This document shows, in pieces, positions 46,597-56,283 of a stretch of DNA of 64,000 nt. Each line of letters starts with the position of its first letter. Position 1 is the stretch's first letter. The DNA comes from an uncultured Psychrobacter sp. (GTDB lineage Bacteria; Pseudomonadota; Gammaproteobacteria; Pseudomonadales; Moraxellaceae), in the NCBI RefSeq assembly GCF_947488565.1, contig NZ_CANKZC010000004.1:124001-188000 (forward strand), written 5' to 3'. The notes under the pieces were generated by a model. That model had not been told where the DNA came from and did no database searches. It saw only the letters and a list, made by a program, of their open reading frames with translations. Made by a program: the position numbers and the translations under genes.

Positions 46597-48579
46597 TTGT
46601 TCATTAAGCGTGATCTGAGTTTTAACACTATATTACCCCTATTGATGTCATCAATTAAAATGCCATTGGCAATGATTGTACTTTTGGCCTTGATGATATT
46701 GAGCGCGATAATGCCTCATAGCGTCATGGCTGCTGAACCTGGTGCGCTTGGTGTAAGTACTGGTAGTGAAGAGAGCGTACGCCAGACATTGCCTGACTCG
46801 TTTGGACGCGATACTCCGCGCCATACAGTACAAGGGTTTATCAGTGCGTTGGGCGAAAATGATTACCTACTGGCGAGTAATTACCTGAATCTGACCAAAT
46901 CTGACAATCCGACGACGGCGGTACGCGAGTTTAAGCAAGCGCTTGATGCTGGTGGACGCTTTCAGCCTGACTTGCAAATCAATAATACCCCTGAAGGTAA
47001 CCTAACCGATCAGCTACCACCAAGCCAAGAAAACGTGGGTAATATCAGTATTGGCGAAAAAAGTGTGCCGTTATTACTTGAAAGAGTCGTGTCTAAGCAA
47101 GGCGAGCAGTACTGGCAGTTTTCTACTGAGACGCTAAGCTCTATACCAGAAGTATTAGAAAACACCAAGCCCACTTTGGTGTCTCGTTATACATTTGAGT
47201 CACTAGAAGATAAAAAGCTCTTTGGCTATCAATTGGCGGATCTGGTCGCTGCGCTTGCTATGGTTGTTAGTAGCTTTGTACTGACTTATATCATGGTCTG
47301 GCTACTGTATCATTTACTAAAAATTGTTTACCCGCGAGTACGCAACACCCCGTTACCTCTACCGGACAAAGTTATCTTGCCACTGGCTGTTGTTATCATG
47401 GCATTGATCTTGTCAGAGGTGATGGTCTATGCAGGCGTGTCGGTGACGCTACGGGAACCCGTTAACCGTTTTACTGAAATCGCTTCTTGGCTTGCGATAA
47501 CATGGCTGCTGCTACGAGTGATCGATGCGATCTTTACTCGTGCGGTTAACCTAAGCTATAAGAAAAACTATACTGAACGCGTCTCTATCTTAGGATTGTT
47601 GCGAAAAGTCGTCAAAGCTTTGCTGCTTATCTTTGCAGTCATTGTCATATTTGGTAATTTAGGTTTTGACTTAACGACTGGTATTGCCGCATTGGGGGTT
47701 GGTGGTTTAGCATTAGCACTTGGTGCGCAAAAGACCATCGAAAATCTGGTTGGTAGTGTGGTTGTCGTGGCAGATTCGCCAGTGCGGATAGGTGACTATT
47801 GTAAGTTTGGCACCTATGAAGGCACAGTGGTTGATATCGGTATTCGCTCATCACGCGTACGTACACTATCACGAACCATTGTGACCGTGCCTAATGGCGA
47901 TTTTTCGTCTATGCAAATTGAGAACTTTACCTCTCGTGATATGTTCCGCTTTTACCATCAATTGTATCTTAAGCGTACTGCTGATATCGAAGTGGTCTTT
48001 AAAATGGTCAAAGACTTAGACGAGTTTTTAAATGAGCATTATTTGACCAACCAAGAATGGAATCAGGTCAATATTTTAGAGCTGCGCCAAGATTGTTACG
48101 TTATTCAATTACAAGCCTATATCAATGCTAACGATGTGATGGAATTTTACGACAAACAAAACGTTGTGTTCGTCGATGTGCTTAACCAAGTCGCAAAATA
48201 CAAAGTCGAGCATGCACTACCAACGCAGCAGCTGATTGTCAATCAAGCTGAGCTTGAACATCATCGAGAAAACAACCATGACACCGATGGTCAAGAAAAT
48301 GATAGTGAGCGTCGTGCAGATAACTCTGAAGAAGATACGACAAAGGATAACACCAGTGAAGTTGATACCAGTGCTGATAATGACAAGCAAGAAGAGGGCA
48401 TTGATTTAGACAAAAGTGTCAACCGTACTAAAAGTGCCGAAGCAGCGGCAAAACAAAAAAGAAAAGCTAAAAAGGCTGAGGCCAAAAAAGCCCATAAAAG
48501 CAGGAACTATGCTTTAGCAAAGCGTAAATTCAAGCGTGCTAAAAAGAACTTTAGTCTTTCTATATGGAATCAGCCCTAA
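46597..48579 (+). CDS. MscS-family mechanosensitive ion channel
   Basis: A 660-residue MscS-type channel. An N-terminal signal ends V-M-A-A, then a periplasmic domain of about 150 residues, four or more helices and the pore-lining Gly/Ala helix ALGVGGLALALGAQKTIENL. The beta domain follows (GDYCKFGTYEGTVVDIG), then a highly charged C-terminal tail of about 120 residues rich first in Asp/Glu and then in Lys/Ala. No ATG has a ribosome site; AAGAGG at 46585-46590 lies six bases from a TTG at 46597, which I take as the start. It probably protects against osmotic downshock. Confidence 0.9.
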   Translation: MFIKRDLSFNTILPLLMSSIKMPLAMIVLLALMILSAIMPHSVMAAEPGALGVSTGSEESVRQTLPDSFGRDTPRHTVQGFISALGENDYLLASNYLNLTKSDNPTTAVREFKQALDAGGRFQPDLQINNTPEGNLTDQLPPSQENVGNISIGEKSVPLLLERVVSKQGEQYWQFSTETLSSIPEVLENTKPTLVSRYTFESLEDKKLFGYQLADLVAALAMVVSSFVLTYIMVWLLYHLLKIVYPRVRNTPLPLPDKVILPLAVVIMALILSEVMVYAGVSVTLREPVNRFTEIASWLAITWLLLRVIDAIFTRAVNLSYKKNYTERVSILGLLRKVVKALLLIFAVIVIFGNLGFDLTTGIAALGVGGLALALGAQKTIENLVGSVVVVADSPVRIGDYCKFGTYEGTVVDIGIRSSRVRTLSRTIVTVPNGDFSSMQIENFTSRDMFRFYHQLYLKRTADIEVVFKMVKDLDEFLNEHYLTNQEWNQVNILELRQDCYVIQLQAYINANDVMEFYDKQNVVFVDVLNQVAKYKVEHALPTQQLIVNQAELEHHRENNHDTDGQENDSERRADNSEEDTTKDNTSEVDTSADNDKQEEGIDLDKSVNRTKSAEAAAKQKRKAKKAEAKKAHKSRNYALAKRKFKRAKKNFSLSIWNQP

Positions 48580-48655
48580 AGTAGAGGTTTATGCTACTAC
48601 TTATAGTGCTATAAACATTTGATACTATTAATGCTATGAAGACAAGGCGTCATTT

Positions 48656-49288
48656 TTATAAAGGGATAGCGGTTTTGTTACGCAGCGAGCCATAGTACGA
48701 CCAAAGCAGGAGACTGGCAGCGCTACGATGCGGTGACCAGTCCTGCGTCAGATTGTTTAATAGTTTTGGTGTGGGGCGCTCAGGTAAATCCAGTAGTGTC
48801 ATCGCGGCAACTTTAATCGCCAAATCATCGACAGCAAGGACATCAGCGCGTTTTAAAGAAAACAATAAATACATCTCGGCTGTCCAACGTCCGATGCCAG
48901 TAACAGCGGTTAAGGTTTTTATTACTGTCTCATTTGACATGGTTTCTAGTATTGCAAAGTCTATATTGTGCTCTACTAACGATCTGACATAACGGGTCTT
49001 TTGTTTAGATAAACCTTGCTCTCGTAACGCCTCGTCTGTTGCTTCAGTAATCTTTTGTGGGTTTGTCAAATTGGCATCAACCAATCGTTGCCAAATGCTG
49101 GCTGCGGCAGTGACTGACAACTGTTGCCCAACCATCGCTCTCATTAATTGCTTAAACCCACCTGCATTGTGCCTAAGGTTTGGCACGCCAACTTGCTCAT
49201 AGGCGGCCGCGAACCTTGGTTCGATAGCTATCAAAGCGCTAATGTGGTTTTTTAGCTCCTCAGAATTTTCAATGGTTTGTATATTCAT
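48656..49288 (-). CDS. DNA-3-methyladenine glycosylase, AlkA-type HhH-GPD
   Basis: A 210-residue base-excision glycosylase. The helix-hairpin-helix VTGIGRWTAEMYLLF is followed by the catalytic aspartate region VLAVDDLAIK. It lacks the N-terminal TBP-like domain of E. coli AlkA (282 residues), as in the shorter, constitutive Mag-like group. It removes alkylated purines such as 3-methyladenine. With ogt elsewhere in the window, two alkylation-repair routes are present. Confidence 0.92.
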   Translation of the reverse strand: MNIQTIENSEELKNHISALIAIEPRFAAAYEQVGVPNLRHNAGGFKQLMRAMVGQQLSVTAAASIWQRLVDANLTNPQKITEATDEALREQGLSKQKTRYVRSLVEHNIDFAILETMSNETVIKTLTAVTGIGRWTAEMYLLFSLKRADVLAVDDLAIKVAAMTLLDLPERPTPKLLNNLTQDWSPHRSAASLLLWSYYGSLRNKTAIPL

Positions 49289-49360
49289 AATTGATTCACT
49301 TTATTTGGGTTCAACAAAAAGTGCAACACGCACCACAGAAATACGCAATATATCTGCATA

Positions 49361-49388
49361 AAAAAAGACTGCTTATCGGCAGTCCTTT
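49361..49388 (-). terminator. terminator after smr
   Basis: GACTGC (49367-49372) pairs with GCAGTC (49379-49384) over a 6-nt loop, with a run of T in the leftward transcript. Confidence 0.75.
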
Positions 49389-49406
49389 CTTGCTTGACTC
49401 TAAGGT

Positions 49407-50138
49407 TTATTCGCCATCGACTTTGGGTTTTTTGAGCAATACTAGCACTGCGCCATTACCGCCATCTTTGGGCGGCGCAGAGCAAAACGCCAATACTTCT
49501 GGTAGCTGACGTAGCCAGCCGTTTACACAAGTTTTTAGAATAGCCTCAGAACCTTTGCCATGGACAATTTTTACCATGGTTTCATTTTTTTGCTTGGCTT
49601 GGCTAAGTAGCTGAGTCATTGCTTCGCGTGCTTCTTCGATGGTGCAACCATGAATGTCTACCGCGTCATACCAGCGCAGTTTGCCTTTTTTAAGCTGATC
49701 AAAAATCTTGTTTTGCAGGGTTGGTTGTTTATAAGACAAATAGGCTTCGCTAGCGACCGGATTGAGCAGTGCTTGCATATCTGACAAGCCTGCGCCTAGA
49801 TCGCTTGCTTCACCGCCTTGAGCAGCAGCGCGCTTTGATAAAGTAGTGGCATCAGGTTTGCGTGCTTTTGCTGTACTGGCAGGAGAGCGTACGTTTTTGT
49901 CTTCAAGCTGATTTACACCATGCATCGCTTGCATAAACAGTACTTTATCATCGTCGATATGTTCACTGTCTAATTGTTTGACCGTCTTTTTGACCTGCTT
50001 TTGCGTTGGCAGTGACACAGGTTCTGTCGGCTTTTGGTTTTCACCTTCAGGCGAGTTGGTATCGCGACCTTTACTCAATTGACCTTTTAGCTCTTTGAGT
50101 TGATCCTGCATTTCTTTTGAAAATAGAGAGTTTGACAT
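49407..50138 (-). CDS. Smr-domain protein
   Basis: A protein of about 243 residues with a C-terminal Smr domain: VDIHGCTIEEAREAM, KIVHGKGS and the FCSAPPKDGGNGAVLVLL end. Free-standing Smr proteins such as SmrA/SmrB are nucleases; E. coli SmrB cuts mRNA at collided ribosomes. The frame is open upstream to a TTG at 50234 that overlaps trpC, but the ATG at 50138 is favoured because it avoids that overlap; neither has a good ribosome site. It is downstream of trpC on the same strand. Confidence 0.87.
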   Translation of the reverse strand: MSNSLFSKEMQDQLKELKGQLSKGRDTNSPEGENQKPTEPVSLPTQKQVKKTVKQLDSEHIDDDKVLFMQAMHGVNQLEDKNVRSPASTAKARKPDATTLSKRAAAQGGEASDLGAGLSDMQALLNPVASEAYLSYKQPTLQNKIFDQLKKGKLRWYDAVDIHGCTIEEAREAMTQLLSQAKQKNETMVKIVHGKGSEAILKTCVNGWLRQLPEVLAFCSAPPKDGGNGAVLVLLKKPKVDGE

Positions 50139-50208
50139 AAAAGTTAGTGTATCGTTGGTTGATGGAGAAATGATTAGATAATCTATATAAGGGTCATTTT
50201 TAGTTACT

Positions 50209-51075
50209 TTACTCGTCTGTAGCGACGCCTGCAAGTAAGGATTGTAACGCTTGTCCAGGATGATCGGTTTTCATAAACTGCTCACCGATTAAAAAGTGCT
50301 GGATATTGTTATCTAACATCAAGCGAATATCAGTGCTGCTATGAATGCCGCTTTCAGTGACGATAAGCGGTTTATACGTGCTATCAATATCAGCTGCTAA
50401 CGCGTCGATTAAAATGTTTTTTAGATCGAGTGTGGTTTGCAGGTCAACATCGAAAGTGTTGAGATCTCGATTGTTAATGCCGTAGATGTTGTGTGCTGAG
50501 CGTGGTAGCTTAAGTGCGCGCTCAAGCTCGACTTTGGTATGTACCTCAATCAATACATCCATACCCAGCTCAATACCAAGCGCATGCAGCTCATATGCTT
50601 GCGCATCGTCAAGGCAAGCCATGATGAGTAGTATGCAGTCAGCACCCATCAAGTAGGATTGATAAATTTGGTACACATCGATCATAAAGTCTTTGCGTAG
50701 TATCGGCAAGCTTGCAGCATTAGCAGCGGCGATAAGGTAGCTATCATGGCCTTGAAAGTAATCACGATCGGTGAGAATAGACAGACAACTGGCTCCAGCT
50801 TGCTCGTATTGCTGAGCAAATAAAGCTGGGGCAAAGTTGTGATTGATGATGCCTTTAGAAGGAGAGGCTTTTTTGATTTCAGCGATGATGCCGACACCAC
50901 TCTCGCTAGTGCTGGCCGCACGCAATGCCTGAGCAAAGCCGCGACGCGGACGCGTATCAGCCGCTACTTGTGCTTGCAGCTCTGTAAGCGATAGCGCTTC
51001 ACGAGCTGTTTTTACTTCTTCTACTTTGGTTGCGACAATTCGCTGTAATACTGAAGGTATGTCTGAATGGGTCAT
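50209..51075 (-). CDS. trpC: indole-3-glycerol phosphate synthase
   Basis: Fourth step of tryptophan synthesis, closing the indole ring of CdRP. A monofunctional TIM-barrel enzyme of 288 residues without a fused TrpF domain. Motifs: IAEIKKASPSKG with catalytic lysine, ADCILLI, and IYGINNRDLNTF. It is the last gene of the trpG-trpD-trpC run, 78 bp after trpD. Confidence 0.95.
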   Translation of the reverse strand: MTHSDIPSVLQRIVATKVEEVKTAREALSLTELQAQVAADTRPRRGFAQALRAASTSESGVGIIAEIKKASPSKGIINHNFAPALFAQQYEQAGASCLSILTDRDYFQGHDSYLIAAANAASLPILRKDFMIDVYQIYQSYLMGADCILLIMACLDDAQAYELHALGIELGMDVLIEVHTKVELERALKLPRSAHNIYGINNRDLNTFDVDLQTTLDLKNILIDALAADIDSTYKPLIVTESGIHSSTDIRLMLDNNIQHFLIGEQFMKTDHPGQALQSLLAGVATDE

Positions 51076-51153
51076 GCTCGTATCCAGTTATCGTTAAAGG
51101 TAAATAAGCAGCAGTGGCTGATTGACTATTTTAGATAAAGAGTCTTGCATTGG

Positions 51154-52290
51154 TTACGCATTGGCTATCAGCTGCTGAGTATATTGCGCTAAAGACTCAA
51201 GCTTGGTTAAAGCATCACCATTTTGTATCACCTTTTGTGCGCGGCTGACACCATTTGGATAGTTGCTGGCAAGTCCCGCCGTATATATCGCTGCCCCTGC
51301 GTTTAGTGCAATCATATCACGCGCTTTGAGTACCGCACGGTCGTGAGTATCGGTACCTGATAGAGCCGCGCGTATCAGCTCAAGACTTTGCTTTGGCGAG
51401 TCTACATCAAGGCCAATGAGCGTTTGTGACTCGACACCGGCATCTTCTGGCATCATCTCATAAACTGATATCTCACCGTCTTTTAACTCAGCAACTGTGG
51501 TCGAGGTCGCAAGGCTGATTTCATCCAAGCCGTCTTTTGCACCGACCACCATGACATGACGCGCGCCTAAGTTTCTCATCACTTTAGCGATAGGTTCACA
51601 CAGCTCAGCGGTAAAGACGCCAATCACCAGATTGGGTACGCTGGCAGGATTGGTCAAAGGCCCTAAGATATTAAATATCGTCCGTGCTTTTAGCTCACGA
51701 CGTACCGGGTTGGCATAGCGCATAGCACTATGGTGATTGGGCGCAAACAAAAAGCCTATCCCTTCATTTTCTATACATTGTTTGGCTTGCTCAGGTCTAA
51801 GCGCCAAGCTAATACCTGCTTGTTCTAATAAGTCTGAGCTACCAGATTTGGTAGACACACCGCGGTTACCATGTTTGGCAACTTGTGCGCCAGCCGCCGC
51901 AGCCACTAGGGCTGAGGCGGTAGAGACGTTAAATAAGTTGGCACCATCACCGCCAGTACCGACGATATCGACCAAATAGTCGCAGTTTTTTGGGTCTATA
52001 TTGGCAGCTAAAGCACGCATGGCACTGGCCGAGGCGGTAATCTCATCAATGGATTCGCCTTTCATGCGCAGACCAGTCAATATAGCCCCCATCATGGCAT
52101 CGCTACATCTGCCTTGCATGATAATCAGCATGACTTTGTACATCTCATCAAACGTGAGATCAATGTGCTGAAAGATTCTACCTAACGCTGTTGTTAATAG
52201 TTTATGCGTCTCTTCGTCAGATAATTGAATAATATCATCTGGCATATCGGCGGCTAGTTTATAGTCTTCCTGTAACTGATCGATGGTCAT
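51154..52290 (-). CDS. trpD: anthranilate phosphoribosyltransferase
   Basis: Transfers phosphoribose from PRPP to anthranilate. The PRPP loop GTGGDGANLFNVST and the KHGNRGVSTKSGSSD segment are intact. At 378 residues it has about 30 extra residues at the N-terminus compared with typical TrpD; no shorter start is clearly better. It lies between trpG and trpC. Confidence 0.95.
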   Translation of the reverse strand: MTIDQLQEDYKLAADMPDDIIQLSDEETHKLLTTALGRIFQHIDLTFDEMYKVMLIIMQGRCSDAMMGAILTGLRMKGESIDEITASASAMRALAANIDPKNCDYLVDIVGTGGDGANLFNVSTASALVAAAAGAQVAKHGNRGVSTKSGSSDLLEQAGISLALRPEQAKQCIENEGIGFLFAPNHHSAMRYANPVRRELKARTIFNILGPLTNPASVPNLVIGVFTAELCEPIAKVMRNLGARHVMVVGAKDGLDEISLATSTTVAELKDGEISVYEMMPEDAGVESQTLIGLDVDSPKQSLELIRAALSGTDTHDRAVLKARDMIALNAGAAIYTAGLASNYPNGVSRAQKVIQNGDALTKLESLAQYTQQLIANA

Positions 52291-52391
52291 TAAAGTCTCA
52301 CTTTTTTATATTTATATTCGTTTTAATTGGTTTTTTGAGTGTGTCGATTTATGCTTGCTAAATATACCCTGTACATGGACTCACACAACAT

Positions 52392-53015
52392 TTATCCCAC
52401 TTGTGGCAACTCATCTACAGATAATACGGCCAAATTATGCGCCTGTAAAAAGTTATTAAGCAGCTGATATCCTGCTTCACTTAGGATAGATTCAGGATGA
52501 AACTGAACGCCTTCGATGGCAAAGATATTGTGACGTATACCCATGATCTCCTCAATGCTACCATCTGCATTTTGTGTCCATGCAGTTACTGCTAAACAAT
52601 CCGGTAAGCTTGCTTTATCAATGACAAGAGAGTGATAGCGCGTAACTTGCGAGGGGTTAGGCAAATCAGTAAAAATACCTTTATGGGTATGATGAACAGC
52701 GGATAAACGTCCATGCATGACTTCACGAGCTTTGACTACTTGGCCGCCGAATGCTTGGCCAATGGCCTGATGCCCTAGGCATATACCCAAAATAGGAATA
52801 ACACCTTTAAAAGTATCAATAACGTCTAAAGAGATACCAGCACGATCTGGATCGCACGGACCAGGGCCGATGACGATAGCATCAGGAGCTAGGGCTTTGA
52901 TTTGTTCAATAGTGGCCTGATCGTTACGCCAGACGGTGATGTCCTGCTGTAATTCACCGAAGTACTGTACAATATTGTATGTAAAGCTGTCGTAGTTATC
53001 GATCATTAGAATCAT
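52392..53015 (-). CDS. trpG: anthranilate synthase glutamine amidotransferase subunit
   Basis: Supplies ammonia from glutamine to anthranilate synthase. The class I amidotransferase triad is visible: Cys in [10 protein letters not shown] and His/Glu in [10 protein letters not shown]. The N-terminus [14 protein letters not shown] fits the family. In many relatives the same subunit also serves p-aminobenzoate synthase (PabA). trpE is not in the window, so the synthase subunit is encoded elsewhere. First gene of the trp run. Confidence 0.93.
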   Translation of the reverse strand: MILMIDNYDSFTYNIVQYFGELQQDITVWRNDQATIEQIKALAPDAIVIGPGPCDPDRAGISLDVIDTFKGVIPILGICLGHQAIGQAFGGQVVKAREVMHGRLSAVHHTHKGIFTDLPNPSQVTRYHSLVIDKASLPDCLAVTAWTQNADGSIEEIMGIRHNIFAIEGVQFHPESILSEAGYQLLNNFLQAHNLAVLSVDELPQVG

Positions 53016-53242
53016 TCTGATTTTAACCTATTGATAAGATGTTTTATAAGAGCTCTATTATTATGCCTTTCATTATTATATATACAGACACAAAGCAAGT
53101 TTTATAGAGGCTGAATATCTTACCACTATTTTGGTGGGTATCAAATGACACATGTAACAGTCGGCTGTTTTTACAAGTCTTATGTTCTATGATAAAAGTG
53201 CCTTTTATATCATTCATACTTCATGAAAAATAAATTTATCAC

Positions 53243-53257
53243 GCACCATTTTGCGTC
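53243..53257 (+). promoter_or_regulatory. NtrC-binding site 1 (glnA)
   Basis: GCACCATTTTGCGTC matches the NtrC dyad GCACCAnnnTGGTGC in 10 of its 12 fixed positions. Its centre is 30 bp from site 2, about three helical turns, as for the paired enhancer sites of E. coli glnA. Confidence 0.65.
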
Positions 53258-53272
53258 AATTAGGGAGCTTAA

Positions 53273-53287
53273 GCACTAATTTGGTGC
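53273..53287 (+). promoter_or_regulatory. NtrC-binding site 2 (glnA)
   Basis: GCACTAATTTGGTGC matches the NtrC dyad at both half sites with a single change. It lies about 190 bp upstream of the predicted sigma-54 start, a distance normal for an enhancer. Confidence 0.75.
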
Positions 53288-53441
53288 GTAATTTACGCTG
53301 TCTCTTCTCATTGTTGTGCAGATGGTAGGGGTGTTCTATAAAACTGGCCTTTACTATTTATATGGTATTTGTAGATATATTCTACATATATCACGGTTTG
53401 GGAGCCAAAAATAACTTTGGATTATCATCACAAAATAAGTT

Positions 53442-53457
53442 TGGCATAGGCTTTGCA
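53442..53457 (+). promoter_or_regulatory. sigma-54 promoter of glnA
   Basis: TGGCAT-N5-TTGCA differs from the consensus TGGCAC-N5-TTGCA at one base, and the GG and GC elements are separated by exactly ten bases. The predicted start is near 53468, about 285 nt before the glnA ATG. Confidence 0.8.
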
Positions 53458-53752
53458 CCCTTATATTTGTAACTTGGTACTGGGATAAATTTATATTCTA
53501 TCATTCATTATTGTAAATTTAAGGTTAAAATCTAGCGGATAAGCTACTTAAGATGTTATAACTGTTCAGCATTATTGAATAGATACTGCTAAAATAGCGC
53601 CAGCATCGTATAAGCTTATGAGTGATAGAGCAAAATGGTTGAATATTACTGCCATCATAAATCTAAGCTAACACTTAAATATAATAGTAAATGCCGTATC
53701 TTAGAATTGAACAATAAACGTAACAACATGACCATCATAAGGGAGACTATTC

Positions 53753-55162
53753 ATGTCCAATAAATTACTGGATCTTATCAAATCGTCTAGTGCAAAGTGG
53801 GTTGATTTTCGTTTCACCGATACCCGCGGTAAAGAGCAACACATCAGCTTTCCGGCGCATAGCGTTGATGAAGAGGTGATGGAAGATGGCAAAATGTTTG
53901 ATGGCTCGTCTATCGCTGGCTGGAAAGGCATCGAAGCTTCAGATATGATACTGCGCCCTGATCCAGAGACTGCGTTTGTTGACCCGTTCTTTGATGCCGT
54001 TACTGTGGTAGTTACCTGTGACATCATTGAGCCATCAACGCTACAAGGCTATGACCGCGATCCGCGCTCTATCGCTCGCCGTGCAGAAGAGTATTTGAAG
54101 TCTACGGGTATTGGTGACACCGCTTATTTTGGACCTGAGCCTGAATTTTTTGTCTTTGACGATGTAAAATGGTCGATTGAGATGTCAGGTGTGAGCCATA
54201 AGATTACCGCTGAAGAAGCAGCATGGTCGACGAATAACGACTATGAATGGGGCAACATGGGGCACCGTCCACGCGTGAAAGGTGCTTATTTTCCTGTACC
54301 ACCAATCGATAGCTCTCAAGACATGCGTTCGGTCATGTGTGAGCGCCTAGAAGAAATTATCGGGGAGGGCTGCGTTGAAGTCCATCACCATGAAGTAGCG
54401 CCTTGTCAGTCTGAGATTGGGGTGGCGTTTAATACGTTGGTACGTAAAGCTGATGAAGTACAGCAACTAAAGTATGTCGTACACAACGTTGCGCATCAGT
54501 TTGGCAAAACGGCAACCTTTATGCCAAAACCAGTGGTTGGCGACAATGGGTCTGGTATGCACGTCCATATGTCCATCTCAAAAGACGGTGTCAACACTTT
54601 TTCAGGGGATGAGTACGCTGGTTTGTCTGAAACGGCGCTTTATTTCATCGGTGGTATCATCCATCATGCCCGCGCGCTAAATGCAATCACCAACCCATCG
54701 ACCAACAGCTATAGACGCCTAGTACCGCATTACGAGGCACCTATCAAACTGGCATACTCTGCTTCTAATCGCTCAGCATCTATCCGTATTCCTCATGTGA
54801 GCAGTCCAAAGGCGGTACGTGTCGAAGCACGCTTTCCTGATCCAGCGGCCAACCCGTATCTAACTTTTGCTGCACTACTAATGGCTGGGCTTGATGGCAT
54901 TCAAAACAAAATGCACCCAGGTGATGCTGCTGATAAAAACTTGTATGATTTGCCACCAGAAGAAGAAGCACAAATTCCAACGGTTGCAGAAAACTTAGAA
55001 ATCGCGCTACAGGCCTTACGTGACGATCATGAGTTCTTATTAAAAGGCGATGTGTTCACTGAAGACATGCTTGATGCATTCATCGCGCTCAAAGAAGAAG
55101 AAGTGCAACGCGTCAATGTCACTGTGCATCCAGTAGAGTTTGACCTATATTATAGCTGCTAA
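53753..55162 (+). CDS. glnA: type I glutamine synthetase
   Basis: Assimilates ammonia into glutamine, an ATP-dependent dodecameric enzyme. It has 469 residues like the E. coli enzyme (469). Motifs: [33 protein letters not shown], and Tyr398 in [11 protein letters not shown], the adenylylation site used by GlnE. GGGAG is seven bases before the ATG. Upstream NtrC sites and a sigma-54 promoter indicate nitrogen-starvation control; ntrB and ntrC themselves are not downstream. Confidence 0.98.
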   Translation: MSNKLLDLIKSSSAKWVDFRFTDTRGKEQHISFPAHSVDEEVMEDGKMFDGSSIAGWKGIEASDMILRPDPETAFVDPFFDAVTVVVTCDIIEPSTLQGYDRDPRSIARRAEEYLKSTGIGDTAYFGPEPEFFVFDDVKWSIEMSGVSHKITAEEAAWSTNNDYEWGNMGHRPRVKGAYFPVPPIDSSQDMRSVMCERLEEIIGEGCVEVHHHEVAPCQSEIGVAFNTLVRKADEVQQLKYVVHNVAHQFGKTATFMPKPVVGDNGSGMHVHMSISKDGVNTFSGDEYAGLSETALYFIGGIIHHARALNAITNPSTNSYRRLVPHYEAPIKLAYSASNRSASIRIPHVSSPKAVRVEARFPDPAANPYLTFAALLMAGLDGIQNKMHPGDAADKNLYDLPPEEEAQIPTVAENLEIALQALRDDHEFLLKGDVFTEDMLDAFIALKEEEVQRVNVTVHPVEFDLYYSC

Positions 55163-55193
55163 TTTATCGTCAATACTTTATGCTGGTTTTAAG

Positions 55194-55226
55194 AGTCGGT
55201 CAAGTCAATCTTGATCGGCTTTTTTG
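55194..55226 (+). terminator. terminator after glnA
   Basis: An 11-bp stem (55194-55204 with 55210-55220, two wobble pairs) and a following run of six T residues. Confidence 0.85.
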
Positions 55227-55379
55227 GTTTGTTTAAACGGCGTTTCCCATTAAAGAGCAGTAAGAGCAGCAATGCGAACTGTGACGCTACTATTAAATCA
55301 TTGCTGATTTAATAGTAAAAATCCCGCATAATGGTTTTATTGATATACTAATAATAGACACATAGTAGGTTGCCTCATT

Positions 55380-56186
55380 ATGACGTTATTAACAAAACAA
55401 GTTTTCTCAAACGTTAGTTTTTCTAAAAGCAGTTTTGGCTTAAGAATGCTGTACGGTATGGCTATGCTTGCGGTCAGTTTGCCTGTAGCTATTGCAAATG
55501 CTGCACCTATCTATAAAGTAGTCGACGAGCAAACAGGTCATGTGACTTTTACAGACCGCCCTCAAAGCTATGAGCAAAAAAGCAACAAACAAGTTAGTCA
55601 AACTGATGTTATGACCACGGTTATGACTAATAACAATACTAATAATCGCTCAGATACGAACGCTAACGATACGTCTACAACATCTTCTCAAACAACTGCA
55701 CTCATGACTTTGCAACAAGCGGCTTCTAATAATGCAACATCTGCACAAGTTAATTATCAACTAACGATGTTAGAGCCTAATGAGGCGCGTGCCTATAGGC
55801 GCCCTGCACAAAGTATCAATGTCAAACTAGAGCTTAGACCTGCACTACAAGATGGCGATAGCGTCAGTATTTATTTGGATGGTAATGAAGTGGCGCAAGG
55901 GCTTAGCGCTTCTATTGCAACAGTGGATATTTTACCAGGGACGCATAGTATCCAAGCTATTATCAAAAATAAAACAGGACAGACGCTCAGCCAAGTCGAA
56001 CGCACAGTATATGTCATTCAGAATACGGTGATTTTGCAAAACAAAAAGAAGATTGCTGCGCAAATGCTGGCCTATAACCGTTTGTCATGGCATCAAAAGG
56101 TGTTATTAAAGTTGCGCCAAAAGGACAGTTTTCTGCAAAAAATAGAAAGCAGTCGACCTGTCACTGATGATGCTTTTATCAAGTAA
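55380..56186 (+). CDS. DUF4124-domain exported protein
   Basis: A 268-residue periplasmic protein. A signal peptide of about 40 residues ends A-N-A-A-P, then the DUF4124 motif (IYKVVDEQTGHVTFTDRP), an Asn/Thr/Ser-rich linker around residues 80-120, and a domain of predominantly beta type (residues 125-215). DUF4124 genes commonly sit beside glnA in this class; its function is unknown. The terminator between them means it is transcribed separately from glnA. Confidence 0.85.
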   Translation: MTLLTKQVFSNVSFSKSSFGLRMLYGMAMLAVSLPVAIANAAPIYKVVDEQTGHVTFTDRPQSYEQKSNKQVSQTDVMTTVMTNNNTNNRSDTNANDTSTTSSQTTALMTLQQAASNNATSAQVNYQLTMLEPNEARAYRRPAQSINVKLELRPALQDGDSVSIYLDGNEVAQGLSASIATVDILPGTHSIQAIIKNKTGQTLSQVERTVYVIQNTVILQNKKKIAAQMLAYNRLSWHQKVLLKLRQKDSFLQKIESSRPVTDDAFIK

Positions 56187-56194
56187 ATATAAAA

Positions 56195-56220
56195 AGCAGC
56201 TACCACAGTAGGTAGCGGCT
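56195..56220. terminator. possible bidirectional terminator between DUF4124 and SIMPL genes
   Basis: Arms 56195-56204 and 56211-56220 pair over 10 bases with one mismatch and lie between convergent genes. A run of five A residues precedes the stem, giving a T run for the leftward transcript; the rightward side has only a weak T stretch. Confidence 0.55.
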
Positions 56221-56283
56221 TCTCATATTTTGACTTATAACATAATATAACGTGGGCAGATTATACCGATTTAGGTGGCCTAG

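Larger units (their letters stand above)
53016..53752. other. glnA control region and trpG upstream region
   Basis: The longest non-coding stretch, 737 bases, between divergent trpG and glnA. It holds two NtrC-like sites, a sigma-54 promoter and a leader of about 285 nt for glnA. No trp attenuator with tandem Trp codons was seen on the trpG side. A possible second, sigma-70 -10 box (TATAAT at 53680-53685) lies closer to glnA but lacks a clear -35. Confidence 0.6.

Noticed and set aside
53085..53110. Possible third copy of the dispersed repeat (ACAGACACAAAGCAAG)
   Set aside because: Only a short stretch resembles the core, the terminal repeats are missing, and the surrounding bases do not align.
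53016..53220. Trp attenuator upstream of trpG
   Set aside because: No leader ORF with tandem Trp codons and no terminator/antiterminator pair was visible.
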